Shown here piece by piece: positions 56,804 to 64,000 of a DNA stretch of 64,000 nucleotides (position 1 is its first letter; the number at the start of each line of letters is the position of its first letter). The notes below the pieces were generated by a model, which saw only the letters and a list, made by a program, of their open reading frames with translations, had not been told where the DNA came from and ran no database searches. The translations under genes were made by a program, and so were the position numbers. Origin of the DNA: Ophioderma brevispina (lineage: Eukaryota > Echinodermata > Ophiuroidea > Amphilepidida > Ophiodermatidae); contig JAMKCH010012768.1 in NCBI GenBank assembly GCA_023653785.1, positions 1 to 64,000 of the forward strand, given 5' to 3'.

Positions 56804-59800
56804 TTGGGAATTGAATTGAGATAAATTTGAGCCTTATGTTCAGATTTTACACACTAAGTGGGGTATCTTGTAAACTGTTTGTGCACTTTTTGGCATACAA
56901 ATGGTGTGTTTACTTACATGTACTCTGGTTCACAGGCAATAGTATATGATGTGGTAGTACATCCCAAGGGAGTTTAAAATTGAATCCAGAAGAGTTAATT
57001 GGGCAAATAAATGGGAGATTTGATGAGCTGAACAAAGCCTTAGTTGACCATGAAATTTAGCCAAGCATTTAGACTTGAGGCAAACCTGCCATGAGAAAAA
57101 ACAGATATCAAAAAAATCTTATAATACTTGTTATCCAGAAGATGTTTGGGATGAATCCCATTTGGAAATGATTCAACTGTTTTTAAGGACAAGGTGAAAG
57201 TGGAGGACTTCAAACTGAAGAGCTTGAGCTTTCAAAAGGAATTAAAATAGAATTGAGGAAATTAGAGATGAACAACAAAGAAGTGAAAAGGAAACAGGGA
57301 AGTTAACAAAAACAAAAAGAAAAGAATGAATTGGAAAAAGAAAAAATTGCAAAATGCAAATGCCAAAAGAGATGCCCACAAAAAGAGATGAATTGCAAAT
57401 TGAAAGACAAAGAATTTAGAAAATGAAAAGTTGCAAAATTAAAATGAAACAAAAGGAAATGGAAATGCAGATAACACAAGATCTTGCAGCTCAACTAGAG
57501 TTAAAATTGAAACCACAGGCTAGTTCCACACCCCAGACTCGTCCAAGCCCTCTGGTTTTGATGGTCGGACAAAAAATATTCCCTGGTTTCCAAAATTTTT
57601 CAGAACAGTAGACAAATACTTCGTACACTTTTTGAGAAAATTGCCAATACTTGAAGCCCAAGGAGTCCTTGGACCTTGTTGCTACAGTCAAGTGTCGATT
57701 GGTAAATAAAAGCCCGCGAATATATCGCAGTCATTTAGACCGATTGTGATTATGAACGAGGTTAAGCAGTGCGTGCTCAAAGCATATGATTTGGTGGTGC
57801 CAGAGCATATAGACAATCAGTCTTTTCATAAAAAAGGATGCCAGACCCCTGTTGATTTTGCCCGGTGTAAAGGAGCAAATGTTTGAATGCTGGCTTCTTC
57901 TTCTCGAGAAGTCCGGGCAAAAATTTGTTCACCTTAGGGAGTATGGTGAGGTTTCGTTGAAGAGTTAACAGGTCACACAGACACCAGAGATCAAAAAAAC
58001 AACTCTGGCTGAACCAACATTGACGTTTGCTTGAATCACCTAAAGGCCCGACGACTATTCTTTAAATCACAAAATTAAGTAATACGATTAGGCCTAGCCA
58101 GAATTTACTGGTACAACAAATACAACAACAATAAGCAGTCGGTTCACAACAAGCATCTCATGTTAGGTAGCAACTCAGGAGGGGAACTCCCAGTCAGGTT
58201 TCCATGAAAAAGGGAGTTAAGAAAGGAATTGTCTTGTGCTAATCAAAAACATAGGATGATACCCCAATCACCGTTCCACATGCATCACTGTAAGAAGCCC
58301 AGACCTACAGGTCCGGTGTTGGGAGTACAACATGGCTATCCCCAACCCAAAAAGAGGAGGGAGCCAAAAGTAGTCAAAAAAAACCAATAGGTTGTGCAGT
58401 TACGACTCTACTTTGAGGTCAAAAGTTCATTCTTAAAAAGAAATTTTCTGGCCTTGCTTTTCTTTCAAAACAAGAATTCCACAAAAGGAATTACACAGAA
58501 AAAGTAGGGAATGACGTTAGCTTTGTTTTTGGAGTGATTTGTGTCACTTTCAGGTTATAGTTTAGATCCAAAATTCATTAGAATCATGCGGGACCCGTTC
58601 TGCGCGCAGCCCATGATATTGGAAGATGCACTTCATTTGATATTGAGAGCTCCAATGAACTAGTGCATTGATTCCAGGGAAATAGGTATCGATTTATTAG
58701 TGTCACCTCTTCACAAAATTATTTGAAATCAGACTTGGTTTTCTGGAACTGTCACAATTGGGTGTTAGACAGAACTCCCAGTAAAAGGGGTATCCATGTT
58801 GTTAGGGAACGCTTGTCAGGGGGGGAAGGTACTCCCGAGATCCGCATAGTTCCCGGGTGCCCCTGTACCGTGGAGAAATTGATGAGAAACCTAAATTTTC
58901 CATGCATGTCAGTAACTAGGTCAATGACCCGAAAGGCCTCACAGGAAATCAGTGAGCAGGTGTGAATGATCAAATACTCATTCACATAGGAAGAGCGGCG
59001 AGGATGACTTGGTCCCCAATTTAGAGGTACTTTTCCTCTCAAATTAGAGGAATTTGAGAAGGTCGTCTCCCACCTCGTTCAGCAGGGGAGACTAAATCCC
59101 CTGTTAGTGAAAATCCGCCCCTGAGCAACCAAAACCAAGTGACAAGCTGGAAACAATGAAAATCCAGCCGCTGAGCATGATAGAGTTAGGACTGTAAAAG
59201 AACCCTTTAAGCCGATTACAAGCTCGTATGACCTATCACAACGACCCAGCCTTACCACTTAGGAAATTGGTGAGAGGGGCATTGTCGCAACAGGAAGCCG
59301 AGCAAATATCTCTTAATGTTTTCTACAAAAAAAAATGGTGTCCTCATGAGAAAATGCGGCCAACCTGATGCACTTGTATATGAAGAATGGAGGTTGTGCA
59401 CAAAATTGTAGTGCCAACGTTAATACATAGGGAAGTTATCGGCATAGCCCCATGATAGTCCCATGGCAGGACCCTTAGGTGTTAGAAAAAAACCACGACA
59501 TATTAGGAGTCATTTTTGTTTTGGTGGGCCTACCTCAGAAAAGATGTGTCTGAGTATTGTAAGACTGTCACCAACATGTCAAATGGTGGCAAGCCCAATC
59601 AGAAAAATTCCTACTGCTCCCACTAACTGGCTCCCTTGCAACCCATACCAGCATTTGCTGAGCCATTTAGTAGTGTGTTAATTAAGAGTGTGTAGGCCAC
59701 TTCCAAAGACAAGTCAGGAAATCAGTAAAATACTGACCATCATGTGTTGTGCTTCCACAAAGATTCTCTGAGGCTAAACCCTTGAGAAATATTTAGGCCC

Positions 59801-60830
59801 AGAATATATAGTTACAAAGCGCTAAAAGTTTTTCACCCTAGTCGTCCTGCCAAACCAATTTCAAATCGATCAAGGATAATTTCATTTCAGGTTTGTTCCA
59901 CAATTCATGGACCAGTGGGAATTTCCCAGTACAGTTGCTTCAGCATACCACCCGAATCCCAGGGGGCCCTAGACAGGTACCACCAAACATTGAAAAAATG
60001 ATCAAACCTATTGTTTTGAATTTGGAGGGATGGATGAGGGAAGTTCATCCTCCTGTTAATTTTTCTACCAGGGAGCTTTACAATATTCATTAGGATTCAA
60101 CTCCAGTTGAGTTGTGTTTGGTCACAAAGTTTATGGGAACCCATTGACACTACTGAAAGAAATTGGTTGTGTGAAAACCTGATGTGAATTTGTTAGACTA
60201 TGTGTCTCAATTCAGGCACAGGCTTTCAAAGACCCCAAATTGCCAAACAATATCAAACAGAGCCAGGCAAAATGAACATGGTATCAAGATGCCAGGAACG
60301 AATTTCAATAACCGGGTGACAAAGTTTGGCAATTTTTCCAATACAAGGCATCTTTGGCAAGCCAAGTATTCTGGACCATAATGAAATTTAGAACAAAGTG
60401 GGACCTTGACTAGTGAGTGATCAAAACACCAGTCGACTTAAGAGTCGACAATTATGTCGCATAAATTGCCAAAGAGTATCATGGAGAGAGATATAATGTT
60501 CAGCCTGTGGTGTGTGGTTTCATCAGAGTTAGTGATGAGTTGTCCCAAATGATCATCACAGCCGAGTCGTAACCACCTGAACAGACAGCACTGTAACACA
60601 CAAGAAAAAAATGATTAGTGGTGTCAAATTGCAAATCTGACCCTACTTACCATTTAACAAGAAACTACGCCTCGCCCTCCCAGAAAGAGTCACAAGGTAA
60701 TTGAAAGAGTTATTCAGCGTTGGAAAACATATTTCCTGAGGTACCCAGTGAACCACATGTTCCTAACCCATGACAATTGATTAGTGACTCGTCCCTATAA
60801 GAGATTTTTTTTCGTTTGGCGCTGAATGAG
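56804..60830 (+). mobile_element. Ty3/Gypsy LTR retrotransposon, Gmr1-like domain order, degenerate and 3'-truncated
   Basis: Plus-strand frames, broken throughout, give in order the following. Gag N-terminus (EELIGQINGRFDELNKAL near 56985) leads into a lysine/glutamate coiled-coil-like stretch (57190-57500). The gag core (TVDKYF near 57608, VKQCVLKAYDLVPEH near 57763) precedes a decayed zinc knuckle near 58283. The protease-region tail follows (LKSDLV near 58727, CMSVTRSMTRKASQE near 58900). Integrase comes next, with its zinc-binding segment at 59330-59600, a DQG core word near 59870 and PESQGALDRYH near 59951; its C-terminal part is NLLDYVSQFRHRLSK near 60187 and LQAKYSGP-like near 60360. 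Last is the pre-RT linker (IFPEVPSEPHVPNP near 60729). Reverse transcriptase itself is missing beyond 60.83 kb, as is the 3' LTR. It is a dead copy. Confidence 0.85.
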
Positions 60831-63660
60831 GCAGCCGTGATTTCAGCCTGGCTTCTGCATTCGTTTCTCCAATATCCTTTTGTTTTAGCACGTTGGGCAT
60901 TGCTCATGGGGTCCTGCCAAGCACGTTCCTAGTTTTGATAGTTTTGTAGTTTTTTTCCTTTCTTAAAAAATAAATAATTTGGTTTTTTTGTGGTGTGGTC
61001 TGATTCTTTTTTATCCTGTTTTTGTCAAGCATAGAGAGGCCGCGAAGGCCATGCCAGCCGTTTTTTACTTTGTGTAGACTCCGTGCTCTATGATGTCCAA
61101 TGGCATTGGTAGAGGTAGAGGTTCGTGGACGGGTGGGGATGACATACCCGGACGGGTCGGGTGTAAGGCATTGAGGATCTGAACATAAGGAGTGAGGTTG
61201 TTGGTTCATGATAATAATGCTTGTGTTTTGAACGATTTTTGAGGGTAAGTTGAACCTTAAACTTAGGGAGTTCCTGTACAATCCCTTTGTAGTGCTTTGC
61301 GCTGTGAGGAACTACCCCCGTCTTCCGTTTCTTCTTCTTCTTCTAGTACGTGCTGAGCATGAGAGTTCTGAACAATAGGGTATTATCGGGTACAAGTCAC
61401 CTAGTACAATTGGATAAATTATAATGATGAATTAGCACCGTTTATATAAGCTTTTCAGATTAATTCCAACATCAAAATGGTTGGGAAGTGAACTTTCTTG
61501 CAACGTTCAGAAAAGTCTACGAAACAGGTCCATTAAGTTTTTTTTTTCCAAGTCTGGTTTCAAGTACGGGGGGATACCTGATTCTGTCGAAAGTTCCTTA
61601 TGATGAGCATTAAAGGGAGTTTCGTTATAGATTCTTACTGAGTCTATAGTCTACTGAATCTCAACCTCAGAAAGCTGTGATAATTCTTCTTATAATATAT
61701 AATTTCTTCTGCTGATTTTCATTGGCTAAATTTCAATCCTTAGTCGTGGCTCATAGAGTTTAACAACAAGTGCCAGGTGGGCAGTTCAATCCTATCGCAC
61801 GGTTCCGAGGGAACTGTATTAAATGTTTTTTTCTCCTCCACTTCCATCCCAAGCTGGTAAATTGAAGCTGCCTCCCGCTTGTAAGGGCTATTGCTACGGA
61901 GTTTTCCGGCCTAATCTGAAAAACCGTGTAAAAGGGTTATATCTGGTGTGTCCTTTAGAGTGTTCTTCGGATGATATTCGGAGGCCCTTGCAAGGATAAA
62001 TGTTCCTTATGTTCAGCCTTTGAAGCTTCGGGTAGATGGCAGTTGAAAATATTCCCTCTCGGTGTTTTATTGATCCACCCACTTTGTTGCAAGAACTTCC
62101 ATATGAGAGTTCTCTTGGTTTCAATGTTCCATTAGAACTATGTTCCTGCATAATCCAGGTGCTTCAAATGTCCGAGACTGGTTCATGTGGGGCTAACACG
62201 TAAAGGGAGTCCGAGATGTGTAAAGATGTGGATCTGCTCCTTATTTGTTGATGAGTGTGTAAAACGAAAGTCCTCGTTGTTTTGCCCGTTGTGGTGGCAC
62301 TTCAGAGGCTTGCCTTCTGGCTGTCAAACTATCAGAGATGAGAAAAGTCACATATTAGATCAGAAAAACTATTTCATATTCCTAGACGCTGTTAAATGGT
62401 TTTAAAAAGGATAGTGAGCTTCAAGAACCATAAATTGTGGGGAGCGTAATAAGCAGTCTGTTTTCAATCTGTTCGGGCCGTGATAATTTAGTGTTGGTGG
62501 TGTGTTACTCCCACTTTTTGTGCGCCAGAGATGACGACCTGTTCTTCAGCTTTTGTCTCAGAATGAGAAAGTTTCCTAGGGTTGGAACAAATATAAATAC
62601 GATACGGATGATGGTTACAAACTGAATTATCCATTTTACAACTTTTTCAAAACATCCAGCTGTGTGCCTTTTTGGTGCATATATTCATGAATATTTTTCG
62701 ACGAAGACTAGAAACAGTGATGATATTGCAACTTTAAATTTGCCCGTGGTATGGATAATTTTTGTGATTGAGAATGTTTCGACGGAGAAATTATTGGCAT
62801 TTAATCAAAATCCTCCCTCTCAATGCTGTGGAATTGTTAAATTTTTTGTTCTTTTATATACTTTCCCACTTCAGTGGAATGCCAAAGTTGGAGTGCTCAT
62901 GGCAGGAAATGAATGTAATGTATATGATATGGGCCGATTCTGGCCCTGATTAATTGTGTCCCAAGAAAATGTGAAGCCCTCATTTGAATTTTAATATGAG
63001 TGGGTATGTTTGTATTAGGGAGAATAGGCATGACGATGAGGGTGTTCCATGGTGTCTGGTGGCCTTTTTTATTAAGAGGGTATTGCCTATAGTGTTATTA
63101 ATATTCCAACCCAGCAAGATGTGTATGGAGGTTCAGCTGTTAAAATCTGCCTTGAGAATAGTTTTTTTGATGTGTTATTTTTATACTCCTTGTGTACCTA
63201 CATTTTGGCAAAGTAATTTTTTTGGATGACGTATGGGTACTTTAGTTGTAAGATTGTCGTTTTGTGGGGATTTTTAATCTTATATATAATCGAATTATGG
63301 GCAGTTATAAAAGTGATACGGCATGGTACGTTGATGGAGGGATGGTTTTGAGAGTGTTACTTTGGTATTTCTTATTCTGGCGGGGGGGTACTACTGCGAA
63401 CTGGATCCCTCGCATACGGCAGGGTTTTCCAAGCATGCTGATCTTAACTTGGTGTACTCTAATAATTTAGCTGAGACTCGGTGTATAGTTTCATGGTATT
63501 GTGTTTCTCAATGTAGCCTGGGGTATGCTAAAAACACTAGTTACCAGTGTTTATATCAGACATGTATTCGTTGTCTGGTATCCATAATTGTATAGACCTT
63601 ACCAGAGATGGGTCATGGATTAAAGATGCTGATTGGGTTAAGTTTCAGGATAACTGTACA
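60831..63660. other. No gene assigned
   Basis: Several open frames of 60-125 codons occur on both strands (for example minus 60904-61281 and 61894-62151, plus 62662-62949 and 62984-63229). None shows a domain I recognise. No 3' LTR of the Gypsy element was found. Confidence 0.4.
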
Positions 63661-63667
63661 GTAGTGC

Positions 63668-63910
63668 TTGGGTTGTTTTCAGAGGGTTCCGAAGGCCTTA
63701 CCTTGGCGGATTGACTGCATGTTGGAATGCGTTTGTTCGACCGTAATCTGGCCTGGAGCTGCTGAAATTCCTAATCCGTCGCGTCGAGACCATGCAAGAA
63801 TTTTGGCTAATAAATCCTGCTGTTTCTTGTGGAATAAAAATAGTTGTAGGGATGGGGGTTGTTTTGAACACGTACAGCTCAAAAAGAAACGGTGCGTGGG
63901 GGAAAGTTGA
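63668..63910 (+). CDS. CCCH-like zinc-finger fragment, probably from a retroelement
   Basis: An open frame contains ARILANKSCCFLWNKNSCRD followed by GGCFEHV, a C-x(8)-C-x(5)-C-x(2)-H arrangement. Similar zinc-finger tails preceded by a tryptophan-rich segment (here LPWRIDCMLE) are typical of the first protein of DIRS/tyrosine-recombinase and related invertebrate elements. That assignment is inference from pattern only. The region upstream (63.3-63.6 kb) may be a decayed continuation. Confidence 0.35.
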   Translation: MGCFQRVPKALPWRIDCMLECVCSTVIWPGAAEIPNPSRRDHARILANKSCCFLWNKNSCRDGGCFEHVQLKKKRCVGES

Positions 63911-64000
63911 GAAAAAATAACCGTCGGAAATCTTGAAGATGTTCTTGCCATACAGAGCAGGCAAAGGAAGCTGTGTAACTAGAAAAAGTGCAGCGTATTG

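Noticed and set aside
1..64000. Bacterial operon, phage, toxin-antitoxin or defence system
   Set aside because: The window has spliced animal exons, LINE, SINE and LTR elements and large satellites. No prokaryotic-style gene cluster is present on either strand.

Overview
This is a eukaryotic, intron-rich and repeat-rich genomic window, most likely from a marine invertebrate animal. An echinoderm, hemichordate or cephalochordate would fit, but I cannot fix the phylum from sequence alone. There are no operons, no bacterial-type gene packing and no CRISPR array. Many conserved reading frames break by one or two bases inside otherwise well-conserved exons. That looks like an uncorrected long-read assembly; gene decay is the alternative. 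All gene models here are therefore exon-level reconstructions.

The one gene I can name with confidence is the minus-strand orthologue of inversin (INVS, also NPHP2), a ciliary ankyrin-repeat protein. I place 13 exons between 39,279 (proposed start codon) and 4,094. They follow, in order, the ankyrin domain of vertebrate inversin. The C-terminal half of the protein (IQ motifs) is not seen and should lie beyond the left edge. Almost everything between 4 and 39 kb is inversin intron, and the introns are large because they are full of repeats.

Intronic contents, left to right: a foldback MITE beside exon 12 (5.3-5.7 kb); a CA microsatellite and a short tandem array (9.5-10.2 kb); a roughly 90-bp satellite (12.5-14 kb); a 5.8-kb GC-rich, T-poor insert of unknown nature with its own 200-bp tandem repeats (16-21.8 kb); a broken LINE with extreme G-over-C skew (25.6-28.9 kb); an AT-rich stretch with a recurring GTTGCGGACGTTA motif (29-31.4 kb); a 17-18-bp minisatellite (32.1-33.4 kb); a tRNA-derived SINE (33.9-34.2 kb); and two long copies of a dispersed element with a terminal hairpin (23.6-25.5 and 34.2-36.0 kb). 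Two shorter relatives of that element sit at 1.4-2.0 and 3.4-4.0 kb. One of them carries four perfect TGACCTTTGACCT motifs, the DR1 nuclear-receptor half-site pair.

Right of inversin (39.4-64 kb) I see mobile elements and satellites. These are a TGACCTTGAA-type array, two degenerate non-LTR retrotransposons on the minus strand (41.4-42.4 and 48.0-49.5 kb), and three consecutive tandem arrays at 52.0-53.6 kb. There is also a truncated Ty3/Gypsy element at 56.6-60.8 kb. It has a tRNA-Pro-type primer binding site, and its integrase lies between protease and the start of reverse transcriptase (the order known from Gmr1-like elements). A possible first exon of an unidentified minus-strand gene lies at 44.9-45.0 kb. 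The best candidates for something undescribed are the T-poor GC-rich insert, the hairpin-ended DR1-carrying element family, and the Gmr1-like Gypsy element.
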